Notes: a model not told the origin generated them from the letters alone. A DNA stretch of 64,000 bases from Sipunculus nudus (GCA_026874595.1 CM049314.1:35505229-35569228), one strand, 5' to 3'; positions 1 to 12,297 are shown, numbered from the stretch's first letter. Numbers and translations are program-made.

Positions 1-60
1 GATTCGTGTGATACCGCCCTGTCACATAGATCGAAACCGGAATGGAATTCTGCAAATGTA
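1..60 (+). repeat. 3' tail of a SINE family (copy 1, truncated by window)
   Basis: Bases 37-58 carry the tail motif GGAATGGAATTCTGCA(A/G)ATG. The same tail recurs at about 19615-19634 and 34451-34470, each time after a short segment resembling 'cc(c)tg(c)cac...aacc'. The following bases, 'atggaggcggttacctccaccaaaa', also match the downstream part of the 34.4-kb copy. The tRNA-like head of this copy would lie outside the window. Confidence 0.6.
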
Positions 61-349
61 TATATATGCAGTTAAGAAAGCATTTAAAAAATGGAGGCGG
101 TTACCTCCACCAAAAAAAAATTTAAAAAATATTATGTAGATGACATCATCGTTCATGCATATTAGCTTAAGTTCATCAAGACCTATAAGTACACTAAATT
201 TTATGACAATCAAACCAGCCTTTCCTGAGGAATCTGGATATTTGTATGTTTTTTGCATTTTTATTTTCTGGGGTGCCCAAACATATCCTGAAACTCTGAG
301 TATAAAGGTCACGGTAACCAAATTTCAGGTGTCTGGGTAAAACTTTTGA

Positions 350-1650
350 GGAACTCTCAGGATGTCCAGTCAGGAGATTCTCGGTCCAAAGGTTCTGATA
401 TATGCCTCACTTTGGTATCAAATTTTCAATTATTCTTGGGGGGGGGGGGGGGGTGCTTATGAGGCCCCTAGCTCGGAGGTATATATAACAGGGACCTAAT
501 TTCAGCTTTCCAAGTATATTTTTTCATGGACCTCCCTGGATGTCAATTTAAAGATCCAGGAACCAAAGGCTACAATTTCTGCCCTGTGACGACCGCATCT
601 GTAAAGGTATAAAAAAAAGAGACAAAAGAGAGTCTGCGGGAACTGACGAAATACTCCTTGATCAATATGCATGCAAAGAATCATGGTGATCAGTGCACTG
701 GGTGTTCAGATACTGGACCTTTTGTATACAACTTTTAATAATTATTCTGGGGCATTCTGAGCTCCATCGCTCATAGAATAAGGGTAACAGAGACCTAATT
801 TCAGGTGTTTGAAGACACCTTTATAGTAACTCTCATGATATCAAGAGAGAAGATTCTAGGACCGTTGATTATGATTTATGCCCTGCTTTTGTATCAAATT
901 TTCAATAATTCTCGGGGCTATCATAAGCCCCATAGCACGAAGAACGTGGAAAACAAAAAAAAAACTTATTTCAGGTTCTCAAGGAGATTTTTCATCGACA
1001 TCCCTGGATGTCAAATTCTGGGTCCAGCGGTTATGATTTGTGCCCCTTTTATTGATGACTACATCTTTGAAGGTCTCAAAAATAGAGAAGAAAAAGTTGC
1101 CTAAAATTCTAAATAAAAACAGGTGGCGCCACCAGTCTACAGGAATTGAAAAACATACAACGATGAAAATGCATACAAAGATTCATGCTGATCCAGTCAC
1201 ATACTGGGGCTTTTGAATAAAATTTACATTATTCTGGTTGTACTTCGGAGCCCCATAGCTAAAAAAATATGGGTAACAGAGACCTAATTCCAGGTTTCCG
1301 TGGTGATTTTTCTGAAGGAACTGGTGAAACACTCTAAGATGAATATGCATGCAAAGAATGATGGCGATGAATGCATAGTTGTTCAAATACTGGAGATTTT
1401 GTATCAAATTTCTAGTTATTCTTTGGGGTACTTATGAGCCCCATAGCTCGGAGGATATAGGTTATAGAGACCTAATTTCAGGTTTCTAAGGAGATTTTTC
1501 ATGGACCTCCCAGCGTGTGAAGTAAGAAGCTTCCAGTTCTAGCGGTTACGAATTGTGCCTGGGTAACGCACGAGCGGACAGACGGACGGACGGACGCCGT
1601 ACAAAGAGTGGTCGCGATAGCTCAGATCTTTTTCAGTCAGCTGAGCTAAA
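350..1650 (+). repeat. Diverged tandem copies of the 'GAGACCTAATTTCAGGT' repeat family (array A)
   Basis: The phrase 'gacctaatttcaggt' recurs near 492, 797, 1278 and 1467. It is accompanied by 'ttttcatggacctccc', 'gttatgatttgtgcc' and 'aggtggcgccaccagtct'. The block ends with a run of 'ggacggacggac' followed by 'gatagctcaga...cagtcagctgagctaa'. The same terminus closes a second array near 24850-24945, and the family recurs inverted at 48240-49890. It is non-coding, and lies in the part of the SLC23 gene upstream of the first visible exon. Confidence 0.7.
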
Positions 1651-1954
1651 ATAGACGTTTTCCAGGCGAAGCCACAGAGGTAAAGCTCGACAGTGTTTGA
1701 GGGGCTCAATTTAAATATATATAAGAATCTCTTTACTTTGTGTGACCTATATATGTTTTTCTGATTACATTTAAACATGATTTTTGCAGCTCGATTGGAT
1801 AAGACGGGTTAGGTTTCTTCTATATATTCCCTTTTGTTTAAAGACAGATTCGTTGTTGGTGAATTATTTAAGGTGTTCGTTTAAATGTCTGGCGTATGGT
1901 AGCTAGTATCTGTTATATTGTTATATTGATACAACTCATCGTCGATTTTAACAG

Positions 1955-2136
1955 GGCCAGGGCGCGTTAATTGGAGCCGCCATTGTCAACATGTTCATTG
2001 GATACTCGGGCTTCATTGGCGTAATTGTTTCCTACGTGCGCCCCCTAACGGTAGCCGTGATCATTACTCTTCTGGGTTTTCCGTTATCAAAGATTGCAGT
2101 GGACATTTGCGCAAAAAGCTGGCCTATAAGTATAAC
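1955..2136 (+). CDS. SLC23-like gene, first visible exon
   Basis: Acceptor 'ttttaacag' and donor 'AC|gtaagt', ending in phase 2. It encodes '[20 protein letters not shown]' followed by a helix ending 'KSWPISI'. In the family this follows the 'RxxQGA' segment and covers about two membrane helices. Confidence 0.9.
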
Positions 2137-4347
2137 GTAAGTTTAAAAAAATGCATAAAGTCGATTCCATCACATCTGTCCAAATGTGGTTTCACTATAA
2201 TATGTGTTACATGAACTTTAGCATACCTTTGAAGCCCAAGCATGATGTTTTATTGCTCTTACGATGAAATTGTACAAGGTCGCAAATTTAAATAATGTCT
2301 TACTTGGTTACATAGCTGAATTGCCTAAAGCAAAAACAACTGAATTACTGGTATCTAAAAAAATAGCGGCAAAAAAAACTGAACAGAAGGAATGATTCCG
2401 ATGTAGACATGAACAACCTAATATTGAAGGGAGAAGAGTCATGTTATAAATACTTGTGATATAGTAATGAGCGGACGTTCATAATGGATTCATAGTGGTC
2501 GTCACGCTAGGTTTTATTGTTCTTTATTGTTCCAACCGCCGAACGTCATAATAACTTTGGGCAAATGTATATATTTTATGTGTCTGTATTCTCATTTAAT
2601 AAAAACAAATAATTGATGCAACAAACAGGTCTGTCATCCTGGCCAGTATTTTAGGACAGTATCTACATCAAGTGAGAGTTCCTCTGCCATCATTTTCGTT
2701 CAAGAAGAAAAAGTGTGAAGTGAAACGTGCAGCTATTTTTATGGCATACCCGGTAAATAAATTAACACCTACACCTGTATAGTAGTGTTTCACACTGCGT
2801 GTTTACTGGGTTTCGCCACCAAGCGCTTGGCGTAGGACAACAAATGTCCAGACGAACGAATGCTTAGATGTACGATGCTACATTCCGTTTGAAAATTTTT
2901 TTTGCGCTGTGCCGACCGCCTGGTGGCAGTAAACCCTAAGCTATAAATACAGTAGTTAAGTAGAAGGTATTTTAAAGAGTTAATGCAAAGTAAAACCTTT
3001 TCAAATTGATTGTCTTTCGTTGTTACATATATTATATTATTTTTAATACTTTTATTATTATTATGATTATAATTTTAATAATAATAATAGTTATTATTAT
3101 TGTAGTATGTATTATGTCTGAATACCTCCGATAGAGGTGTTATATTTTATCAATGGTTAAGTTGTTTGTCTAAGTGCACTTCAACGCTAAAAATTCAGAA
3201 CAGATTTTGTCGAAATTTTGTGGAAGGTAATTAACTCCCAAGGAATAATTCATGAATTTTTGGAGATAATCTCAAGTATCTAAAAAAATGGGAACTACCT
3301 ACTTAAGGCCCAGTTTGTTATCGATAAAACACGGTTATCAACTTTAATGGCATTTGTTTACACACTAGCGACATATGTTGGCTACAATTAACACTAAAAG
3401 TTCAGGTCCATTATATTAAAAAATATCGTTATATTAAAGAAGAAATTAATAGATATATCTGGAATAATGAAAGCAACTAAATCTTGTCTAATTATAAGAG
3501 GCGGTTTTCCTGTCTGTGTCTGTTGCATGTCTGCTTTCATTTAAAGAAAAAGCAGGCTCAAATGACCAGAACCCAACAGAGCACTCTTACGTGCAGTGCG
3601 CATGCTCGTGGAAAAGGTATATAATGCTTCTTCATATCCTTCAAAATTATTCCTACCAATTTATTCACATGATGAATTTATGTTCATATTCTCTCGAAAG
3701 GTGTTATTGGCATTGATTTTTGCCTGGGTGTTGTGTGCATTCTTGACGGTTGGAGGCGCATTAGAAGGTCCCGAATCATGGAAAGCAGCGATGAGAACCA
3801 ACACCACAGCGCAGGCGCTAAAAAGAGATAACACATGGATTAGATTCCCTTTACCGTGTAAGTGTCTTTACCCGTGTTTAATATTAACAATATTTACTTT
3901 TTTAACACTTAACATCATGTCTAAGTCTCTCCATGGCTTGCCAGAATCGTATCATATAATGTCGCATAGCATTAGGAAATTGTATACATGGTATAAATTT
4001 ACTGAAATTTAAAGGGGTTAACCCCTCTTTGTCTGCATTTAGATGTCATCTTCATTCTGATTTTATATATAGTTATTCTCTAAACCCAAATATACAGGAT
4101 TAACGGTAAATACTATGGTATGTTATAACTGAGGGTGCTTGTTTACCTTGCTTGTTACAGAACAGCAAAATAGTGTGATATATTCATGTATCGATTGTGA
4201 GCCTTGTTTGGGGGCGTGGGGGGGGGGGGGGTAGAGTGGTTCTTTTCCTTTGGAATGTCCCACGGTAAGGCCCCTGGATCGAAAAAGAGAGGAACGGTAT
4301 ATGTTTATTTAATGATAACTCTCTCTCTTTCTGTTTCTTTCTCTGTT

Positions 4348-4383
<36 letters not shown>

Positions 4384-4384
4384 A

Positions 4385-4415
<31 letters not shown>

Positions 4416-4436
4416 ATAAGGTATAGATAAATATAT

Positions 4437-4509
<73 letters not shown>

Positions 4510-4848
4510 ATAGAGTCGGCCACTCCAAAATTTAATGACTGTCCTTGTGCATTGGATTAGCTCCAACCTTAACCACTTCAGCTGATTTATTTTATTGTGC
4601 TGTTTATTGTAGTTCAGTTTGGAATGCCTACATTCACGGCCTCTGGTATACTCGGGATGCTGTGCGGGACCTTCGTGAGTACACTAGAGAGTATCGGTGA
4701 TTACTACACGTGTGCCCGGCTGGCTGGGGCACCCAGGCCTCCCAGGCACGCCATGAATAGAGGTATAAACATTTATGAGGAATAAAATTTATGTTTAATA
4801 TGTTTTGTAATAGCTAAATGCATCCATTTTTATTGCTAGCTTAACTAA

Positions 4849-4917
<69 letters not shown>

Positions 4918-5984
4918 AGAACGTGTTTATTGTATTATATCAGATTTCATGTATATGTACAACATATTCATGCACGTCATACATTCAATAATCACATAGA
5001 AACTGTGATTATTTTTACTAATCTCAAGTAATGAACAATATCAGGAGAACAGTCTATGAAGACATCCGTAATAACAATGTTCATATAGTTAGCGTACGCT
5101 CTTTCTCCTTGATTCACTCAGTCGACTAAGCTCGACTTTCTCAGATAGCGTAAGCTCCCGCCTAATAGTACGCGTGGTGCCACCTGGCGACGTTGCCTTA
5201 AACTATCCTGGTTCAGCTGTATCATACAATAATCAAAAAAATTATGACGACGTTGACAATGCGAGGATTGTTATGGCTACGAACCTGGGAACATACGTTT
5301 TTTATAGGTGAATGTAGGTCTAGTCTTAGTTAAACTTTTTTGATGGTGGTTGTTTGGTTTGATTTGTTTGATGATGAAGGCACCCGAGATTAAACGAAAA
5401 CCAAGGAGCTTGTGTACGGCGGCATGGTACAAACAACTACGGAGCTAGCACATGTTTGACACTGAGCAGATCAGTTTGAGATAATTGAGCAAAACTAATA
5501 AATTAATATCAAACAGCCCCTTACAATAAAGTGGCTAAGTCTACAGTTAGATATTGTGTGTTGAGATCAGGTACGCATGAGTAATCGGCAGCCGTTTAAT
5601 CAATTTATTGACCCCGCGGTGGAGCGAATAATATGCAACTTCGCAACGTGTGAATGATCAACCGAGAAATAAAGGGACACGATGTTTAACGCTTCACCCT
5701 TGTCGTGTTTATCATATGAGCACGTTACCGCGAGACATGAGCACGTACTCGCATTAAGGTTACAACTGAGGATTGCATAATCCTTTGTGTTCTAGTCTAG
5801 GGAACAACAATAGTACAGTGGCCTTTGATGTCGCCCGGGGCGAGTGTTCAGTGTCCGCCGGAGATGGCGTATCGTGTTCTTATTTGTCAGGTCCGTTTAC
5901 TATTAGAATGTTGGTTTGAGTTGAAATCTGCTGTCCGTTGTCCGCAGTAGTGAGGTGTCCGCCTTATACATCACATATAGGAAT

Positions 5985-6033
<49 letters not shown>

Positions 6034-8827
6034 CTCACAGCATCACTCAAACAATAATGAACAGAATCTTATGAAATGTTCAGGGGGCTTTCTGTAATGG
6101 CCAAATGAAATAGAGATAAGAGTCTGGTGTGGATCCGACATATCATCGAGATTCAGAAATGTCATAACGGATTATTCACAAAATTGTCTAAAAAAATAAA
6201 CGTCGGCCTTAAATAGACGCCGGTCTTGTTCAGAGGCCGGGTGTCGGTGTAGTTTCCGTGTTTCCCGCCAGATTTCCATGTTTTTCTCGCAACTATAATT
6301 GGTGCATTTTTGCGAATTGACAGGACACCGACCTAGGAATTTCCATTTCGGTTTGTATTGATATGTTTAGTTCTTCCATAAATCTGTTTTTTTTTCTTAC
6401 GCGCATGCACGTTCCATAAGGGGCACCAAATATTTCCGATTCGCCATAATGATAAAAGCCGATCACCGATCCTAATAAACGCTACACAAATACGTCAGTC
6501 GTGAGAAAGGTAACACTATCACTGCTGTAATGATAGGGAAAAATAGTACGACACAAGCGTGGTACGGTGAGAGCCTACGTACCTCACGGCTGATTGAACA
6601 GAACTGTTCAAATAAGTTTTGACACTTATTTCTTGTGGTGCATGAAGACAACAAATGCTGGTATCAAGCGGAAAAATTTGTAGCTGCTAGCTGTCAAGTC
6701 AAATAAAGCCCCTTACTTTTATTTTTGAAGCGCTTTAAGTGCGTCCCAAAATGATACCAAATCTACGCATATGAGCTTATCTTAACAGTTAAAAATAATT
6801 TTTACTCTTGTCGACAACTTTACATTCAGTGAAATATTCCGGCAATAAATGTCACATCCCAGTATATACCAGATCAGAAATGCTTGAATACGCAGTGTCA
6901 AGCTGATTCAATTAACAGACGAGAGGAAAGTGTCATGGAAATGAATTACGATGCGCCGTGATACGTACTAATCCCCCGTATTTCGATGGAGCCAATATTA
7001 TCAGTTCTATGAGGTGTACAGTTAATTGGAGAGCCACAACATGGGGTGGCTCTCCCATTAACTGTATACCAGGTCGGAAACGCTTGAATACGTTTTGTCA
7101 AACTGAGTCAGCTAAAAGACGGGAGGAAATGTTATGAAAATGAATCAGACTGTGCCGTTATAAGTACTAACCCCGCCCCCGCCCCCCCCCCCTTCCCCCC
7201 TGTATTTCGATGGAAACAATGTTACCATTTTGTACATGGTGCACAGTTAATGGAAGAGCCATCACGTGTTCAGAGGGAAAAAATGTTACCAACTGCACAT
7301 GGCGCAAAATAAATTGAACAGCCACATGAAACGCCGGGGTACCTGATTTCGAGAGGCCCGCGCGGACATATATATTCCTGTGGACAACTACAATCTCTCG
7401 CTGTGATTCCCTTAAATTCTTATAATAGTGCGTCATTGTGCATAAAGATTGCGCGTGTCCAAAATTCCTGTGGTTTCTTAGGAAATTTCGAAAACACAAT
7501 CCGTGTACCGGCTGCTTTACGGTATTTTTTTCACTTGTATCCCTAAGTAGTATAGGGACCGGCGGGTTTTTTGTTTCGATGTGTTCTGTTTTTAAGTTTT
7601 GTCTGACGAGCCTGATAACGTTATTTTCAATAAACACCGGCCTTAAATAGACACCGGCCTTGTTAAGACGCCGGGTCAAAGCAGGGTCTTAAAAGATAAA
7701 CGACCGGGCGTCTGTTCCAGGAAAATACGGTAAAAACGTAATTTTACTTATCATGGAGTTTTAATTAATCGTTTCTTAAAATTACAGGAATCGGCACGGA
7801 GGGGCTTGGAAATTTGCTCTCCGGGATATGGGGCTGTGGACTCGGTACAACATCGTACAACGGTAACATCGGGGTTATAGCACTTACAAGGGTATGTGCG
7901 TGATCTAATTATAGTTACATGTAGGTTTAAAGTATTGTTTAATAGAGAATATGTTTCCATGGGCGGCACTTTGCCTTGTCAGCAGCAGAATTTGAGCTTT
8001 GAAGCGACACTGCAGTATTACATCTTACAGAGAAAGTATAAGAAAATTTCTAACAATTAGCACATTAATTTTCTATAATTGCCCTCGTTGGACATATCCT
8101 CCTGTAAGGTCCCAAGTAGTTGGATATGGCGCCGTTGGAACTCGGGGCTACGCTCTGATATCTAATGATCGGGCTATGACTAATGATTTATTTCTAGGCG
8201 TACCTTTAAATATTTAAATCAATGCTTCGTATAAAAATATATACAATTCTTATCATTCGAGTACATCGACTCTGAATAAATAGTGAATGTCTCATGTAAA
8301 TGAGTCGATCTTTTATAAAAAAAAAATAATGCCGTGAGTCCGTGTGCGAGGTACAACGTTTTTATGTATATTGGTGAATACCAATAATAGCCCTTCATAG
8401 GTGGCGCCACCTATATTTGTAAAAAAAAAAATTGCACAGACATATGTTTTAATGAAGTTTTTATGCGTATTGATTTAAGGTTGGCAGTCGCCGCGTGATC
8501 CAGTATGCCGCCGTCTGGATGTTCCTATCTGGTCTGATCAGTAAAATCGGTACAATCTGTGCGACAATTCCCTATCCGATAATCGGCGGGGTGATCATAT
8601 ATATTTTGGGTAAGCAAAAAGATCAACGACACAGAAATGTCGAGTTGTCTTGACTCAGAATTAAACCTAGACCTTTCACTCTCCGCGTATAAGTCTCTGC
8701 ATCACCATTTAATAAAAATAATTTTGTTCCTGATTGATTTTTATTCCTTTCGACATTTTTCTTACTCCTACTGAATCTAAATAGCATGAATATGCAATAA
8801 TATATATATAAATATATAAATATATAT

Positions 8828-8864
<37 letters not shown>

Positions 8865-8966
8865 GTATGTTTCTAAAAATCCTTTGTAATCAGCAGTCTG
8901 TTAATGCAATTAAATGTGCATGTTCCTAACTTAATGTTCATTGGCCTCTTACGATTATAAACTAAA

Positions 8967-9007
<41 letters not shown>

Positions 9008-9105
9008 TGATTCAAATATTTTAATTACTTTACATCAATATGGGACTTCCAGCTTATATGTTGCAAACGAGCATGCAGAAAGTTCGCTGTCGCGATGTCT
9101 CACGT

Positions 9106-9157
<52 letters not shown>

Positions 9158-10722
9158 CTTTATGCATGGCTTCTATGAATAAATATGTAAAACATACAGC
9201 CCCTCTTCCTGACTCACTTCACGCTTCCGTTCTAGGCTTTGTGATTTCTGCTGGGTTGTCGGAGCTGCAGGCTGTTAACATGAACCGGTCAAGGAATCTG
9301 TACATCTTAGGGTTGTGTTTAACTGTCGGGCTGTCCGTGCCCCAATGGATAGAAGAAAATCCTCAAGCAATACACACTGGTAAGTTAAAGAACGCAGTCA
9401 AATTATCGATTTGAGACTGATTTAAAATAAAGCAAATGGAATATAAAGTTGTAATAATAGTAGCAAAAGCATCAACCGCCATAATCATTTTGTAAAGGCC
9501 CGTCGTCTATAGGTCCGACTAACCACATATATAAGTACGGCCTGAATCTCACACGACGCCCTTTGGCAATGCCACGGCGCCCTTGGGCAATGAAATGACG
9601 CTCTTGTGCAATGCCACGACGCCCTTGGGCTATGGCAGCATTTGATTGCAATGAGTATTAACAGGAATTTCTCATGCGTTATATAAAGAGAATGAAGCGT
9701 CGATACAATTTTGATGCCAGTCCAGATAAAGATGTGTGATGAAAAATATAATATTCACCATCTGTTAATCCGTGTCCATCAAAGGAGCGGAGTTGTTTTT
9801 GACATCGAATGGGATATATTTATACTGCCACTGAGTGATTCGTTGCCCTAATTTTGAGATAAGCACATTCAACTTAAACTGTACCCCTAGAATTTATAGC
9901 ATGTATACACTGTACCTGTTCGTCACTTTAAATATTTTGATCGAATGAATAGGTAATGAAGACGTAGACCAAGTCCTGTCTATCTTGATGAGATCTGGTA
10001 TGTTCGTCGGGGGCGTTGTCTGCCTGTTTCTGGATAATACCATTCACGGTGAGAGTTTATATGTCAGAGTTTAAGTTTAAATTAACATTTTCACATTAAT
10101 AACTGTATTAATATTGTGTTTATCAGTTTTGTTATTACAGTTATTATTTGTTTTATTATAGGTGCCACACATTATGTCTAAAAACATTATGTCTAAAACG
10201 CTGTTTTTATATATAATTATATCTATTCAAAAAAATCTTTATATAGTTATATATAGGTCATGAGAAACAGCAAGGGCTCATAAGGAAATTAGTTTCATAG
10301 TATTTAAGAGATCATTTTAATTAATATCTCAGACAACAATATATTTTTTTTCCATTTTTTAAACCGACTGATGACACCTAGGCTAACTGTTTACGTGCAA
10401 AAATGCAATTACGCGTTTAAGCTGTTCAGAAAAATATCATAAGAAAGAGGTTAGTTTTTTTCAAACAATTTGACTTCATACAAGATTATATCAGTAGTCG
10501 AAATAGGCTTTATTCATCATTATCTTGCATATTTCATTCATTTCAGACCCTGATCGTTCAGTAAAGATGATACGGCCATCAGAGTCACCCAGCAGTGAAC
10601 ACTTGCTTACTTACGAGTTTCCTTTTGGCATGAAATTAATAAGGAAATTCGGATTTTTAAAATACATTCCGTGTTCTCCGACATTCACAGGATTTAGGAT
10701 TCGTCCTTTATTACGCAAGTAA
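1955..10722 (+). CDS. SLC23-family solute carrier (nucleobase/ascorbate transporter), nine 3' exons, 5' part outside window
   Basis: Nine exons joined by GT-AG introns encode about 420 residues that follow SLC23 (SVCT-like) transporters in order, from the middle of the protein to the C terminus. Recognisable blocks are '[15 protein letters not shown]', '[15 protein letters not shown]', the NAT signature region 'NIGVIALTR', '[12 protein letters not shown]', '[18 protein letters not shown]' and the C-terminal '[19 protein letters not shown]'. The family moves ascorbate or nucleobases across the plasma membrane through 12-14 helices; the exons are accordingly rich in hydrophobic stretches. The first position of the signature (Gln/Glu in nucleobase carriers, Pro in ascorbate carriers) is Gly here, so the substrate cannot be named. 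All exon phases agree and there is no internal stop, so this copy looks functional. The N-terminal exons must lie left of base 1. ATTAAA at 10745 and AATAAA at 11488 are possible poly(A) signals. Confidence 0.93.
2629..2752 (+). CDS. SLC23-like gene, second visible exon
   Basis: Acceptor 'acaaacag', donor 'CCG|gtaaat', phase 2 in and phase 0 out. It encodes '[20 protein letters not shown]', a basic loop with KKKK, and 'AAIFMAYP'. This corresponds to the 'FSQYLRN...FKMFP' region of SLC23 transporters. Confidence 0.9.
3310..3625 (+). repeat. Dispersed repeat, copy 1
   Basis: The segment containing 'cactagcgacat(a)tgttggct' and 'gtctgttgcatgtctgctttcattta', then 'cgtgcagtgcgcatgctcgtggaaaag', is matched in the same order and orientation at about 42640-42860. 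It is an intronic repeat copy of unknown class. Confidence 0.5.
3701..3857 (+). CDS. SLC23-like gene, third visible exon
   Basis: Acceptor 'tctcgaaag', donor 'CCGT|gtaagt', phase 0 in and phase 1 out. It encodes a helix '[20 protein letters not shown]', then an extracellular-type loop with an NTT sequon, and ends 'WIRFPLP', matching the family 'WIRIPYP'. Confidence 0.92.
4319..4510. repeat. Compound (CT)n / (GTCT)n / (TA)n microsatellite
   Basis: A CT-rich tract with (GTCT)n changes at about 4398 into (TA)n interrupted by 'aaata'. Long open frames of alternating Tyr-Ile here are simple-sequence artefacts. Confidence 0.95.
4613..4762 (+). CDS. SLC23-like gene, fourth visible exon
   Basis: Acceptor 'tttattgtag', donor 'AGAG|gtataa', phase 1 both sides. 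It contains '[18 protein letters not shown]' and the strongly conserved '[16 protein letters not shown]', the segment that identifies the family most clearly. Confidence 0.95.
4850..4914. repeat. (TA)n microsatellite
   Basis: About 32 uninterrupted TA units in SLC23 intron 4. Comparable (TA)n tracts lie at 5988-6032, 8805-8862, 9107-9155, 12361-12412, 15239-15310, 20922-20980, 32043-32103, 32457-32540, 33765-33827, 40313-40358, 40891-40939, 41580-41669, 42953-43006 and 57936-57975. Confidence 0.95.
6860..7330 (+). repeat. Tandemly duplicated about 205-bp segment with inverted ends
   Basis: The block 'ataccag(a/g)tc(a/g)gaaa(t/c)gcttgaatacg...gag(a/g)ggaaa...atgaat' starting near 6860 is repeated from about 7065. 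Each copy ends in 'gt(a)cacagttaat...gagccac' at 7014-7036 and 7240-7262, with a further diverged end near 7300-7325. It lies within SLC23 intron 4 and has no coding signal. Confidence 0.6.
7014..7070. repeat. Imperfect inverted repeat (about 25-bp arms, 8-base loop)
   Basis: The left arm 'GTACAGTTAATTGGAGAGCC' is complementary, with a few mismatches, to the right arm 'GGCTCTCCCATTAACTGTAT'. 'acaacatggggt' surrounds the loop. It sits exactly between the two halves of the 205-bp duplication, suggesting element ends meeting head to head. Confidence 0.65.
7788..7891 (+). CDS. SLC23-like gene, fifth visible exon with NAT signature
   Basis: Acceptor 'aaaattacag', donor 'AGG|gtatgt', phase 1 in and phase 0 out. 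It begins '[20 protein letters not shown]' and ends with the NAT signature region '[10 protein letters not shown]'. The first signature position is Gly instead of the Gln/Glu or Pro known in characterised transporters. The upstream intron is about 3 kb. Confidence 0.94.
8480..8609 (+). CDS. SLC23-like gene, sixth visible exon
   Basis: Acceptor 'ttgatttaag', donor 'TTGG|gtaagc', phase 0 in and phase 1 out. It encodes '[20 protein letters not shown]', then '[20 protein letters not shown]'. This matches the 'VGSRRVVQYGA...FASLPDPILGG' core of the family. Confidence 0.94.
9236..9379 (+). CDS. SLC23-like gene, seventh visible exon
   Basis: Acceptor 'ccgttctag', donor 'ACTG|gtaagt', phase 1 both sides. 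It encodes '[20 protein letters not shown]', then '[20 protein letters not shown]', and ends 'NPQAIHT'. It matches the family 'VGLSNLQFVDMNSSRNLF' block. Confidence 0.95.
9552..9636 (+). repeat. Short 18-24 bp tandem repeat
   Basis: About four units of 'acgacgcccttgggcaatgcc' with length variation. It lies in the intron between the seventh and eighth visible SLC23 exons. Confidence 0.7.
9953..10048 (+). CDS. SLC23-like gene, eighth visible exon
   Basis: Acceptor 'cgaatgaatag', donor 'CACG|gtgaga', phase 1 both sides. It encodes '[20 protein letters not shown]' and ends 'FLDNTIHG', the last transport-core helix with the family 'LDNTxPG' motif. Confidence 0.93.
10547..10722 (+). CDS. SLC23-like gene, last exon with stop codon
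   Basis: Acceptor 'attcatttcag' and stop TAA at 10720-10722. It encodes a polar cytoplasmic tail: '[20 protein letters not shown]', then the conserved '[20 protein letters not shown]' and a short basic end. Confidence 0.93.
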
Positions 10723-11699
10723 CGAATCACTTCTTGAACAAGGAATTAAAGATTGACAAATTCACCCCTCTTGTACATGGACTATCAGCTGACACCCGTG
10801 CGTTTCTTGAACCATTTGCTTCATACATTTTTTCAAAAAACTATTTATTGAGAACACTGCGATAATCCTAAGTATACAATACTATCAGTAAACAAATACA
10901 GTGCTGTCCAACAATATCACCGATTTTTTCCAGATATACTTCTATATCACAGAATTATTCGTTTTGTTGTTTTAATCAAAAGTTAACACCATGGTGATGG
11001 AATTACATGGAGAATCAACTTCGAATGCGAGGCCTGTCCGATGTCGACTGAGATCTTGATAAGATGGTGTGAAAGCTCTTTGATATATAAAGTTTGCCTT
11101 TACTTGTAAGTAATAGGAACGAATCAAACACATTTATCTACAGGGCTTTTGTACACGCAGGGATTAACAAAAGCAATTTTATTCATATGATGCTTGTCTG
11201 GATTATATAAATGAGGTAAATGCGTTATGTGAGCCCAGAACAAAAATATTTTGCAAATAATTTCACCCTACTGACCAGTCCACAGGGTATATGAATGTTT
11301 TACTAGATATAGGGGAGTGGCGTCCCTTTCTGCCCTTTCTTCAATACGCCCCTGCAGTCAATTAGGCGTACTTGATATCCACCTCTTAGAGTGTCGTAAT
11401 CGACGTAGCATATTAAAATTGACTGTTTTTTACAATATCAAAGTAACATATATATCAAGTACGGTTGATTCATTTGCACATGAGTAGAATAAAACAGATT
11501 AACCACAGATGAATCTCCGTTCCAGATAAAAAGATATAATAAGTAGATATTTATTTAACGATTAGTTATGTTAATGCCTCTTGCATATTTTGGTTGGTCA
11601 GTATAAGCTGGCGGGCTCCCTGAAGCATCGCAGGTCTCTGTAATTTCTGTCTGTGACAGTTAATCTCCCGTGTCTGGGAAAAGTATGCAGAGAATTATT

Positions 11700-11850
11700 T
11701 TTATTTCCTGCAAACGAAATAAAAGCGAACGAAATAACTATCTTGTGCGCACGAGATAGTAACGCGTGCACCCCAAATACATATCTTGTGCGCACGAGAT
11801 AGTAAAGCATGCGCACGAAATAACGATACAATAGTATCTCCTTCGCATGA
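11700..11850. repeat. Repeated near-palindromes 'TATCTTGTGCGCACGAGATA'
   Basis: The 20-mer TATCTTGTGCGCACGAGATA, one mismatch from a perfect palindrome, occurs at about 11741 and 11781. Half-sites such as 'gcgcacgaaataac' and 'cgcatgaaataac' follow. The layout looks like a decayed palindromic MITE or array; class unknown. Confidence 0.55.
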
Positions 11851-12275
11851 AATAACAAAAATGTTATGCATATCATCTCCCAATCACCGTTGTAAATCCG
11901 AACAAATGCTTCAAACACCCCATTTAAAACACCGCGTTCGGACTTATGGCATTTCGGCCTTGCACGGATGGTCCTGTGTTTTCGAAATCGCTGCACATGG
12001 AGATGTAACTGACGCGCGCGGTATTATTGTATCTGATTAATGCAGCTCATGAGGGCATTACGCGGTCACTATGGAGAACAGTTGAGTGCGCGTGATATGA
12101 CCGGTGGTCACCTGCATCAGCAGAATGCTTTCGCTGTATCATCTAATGGTAGCTAATTAAGCATGGGTATATCAGCTGCAGTTATCAACACCATCTCAGG
12201 CCCTGGACGGCAGTGATAATATTGTAGAGAAGGGCTAATAGGAGGGCGCTTGACTGATCTTGTGCGAGCATCCGA

Positions 12276-12297
12276 AACCCTATAATATTATAGGGTT
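12276..12297. repeat. Perfect 22-bp palindrome
   Basis: The arm AACCCTATAAT is followed directly by its reverse complement, giving a loopless palindrome. A diverged half, 'caccctataacattatatggt', follows immediately. Confidence 0.75.

Noticed and set aside
4305-4523. Tyr-Ile alternating open frames here and at other (TA)n tracts
   Set aside because: Simple-sequence translation.
7167-7679. 170-codon minus-strand open frame
   Set aside because: Begins and ends in repeat DNA including a poly-C tract, no recognised domain, lies in an SLC23 intron.
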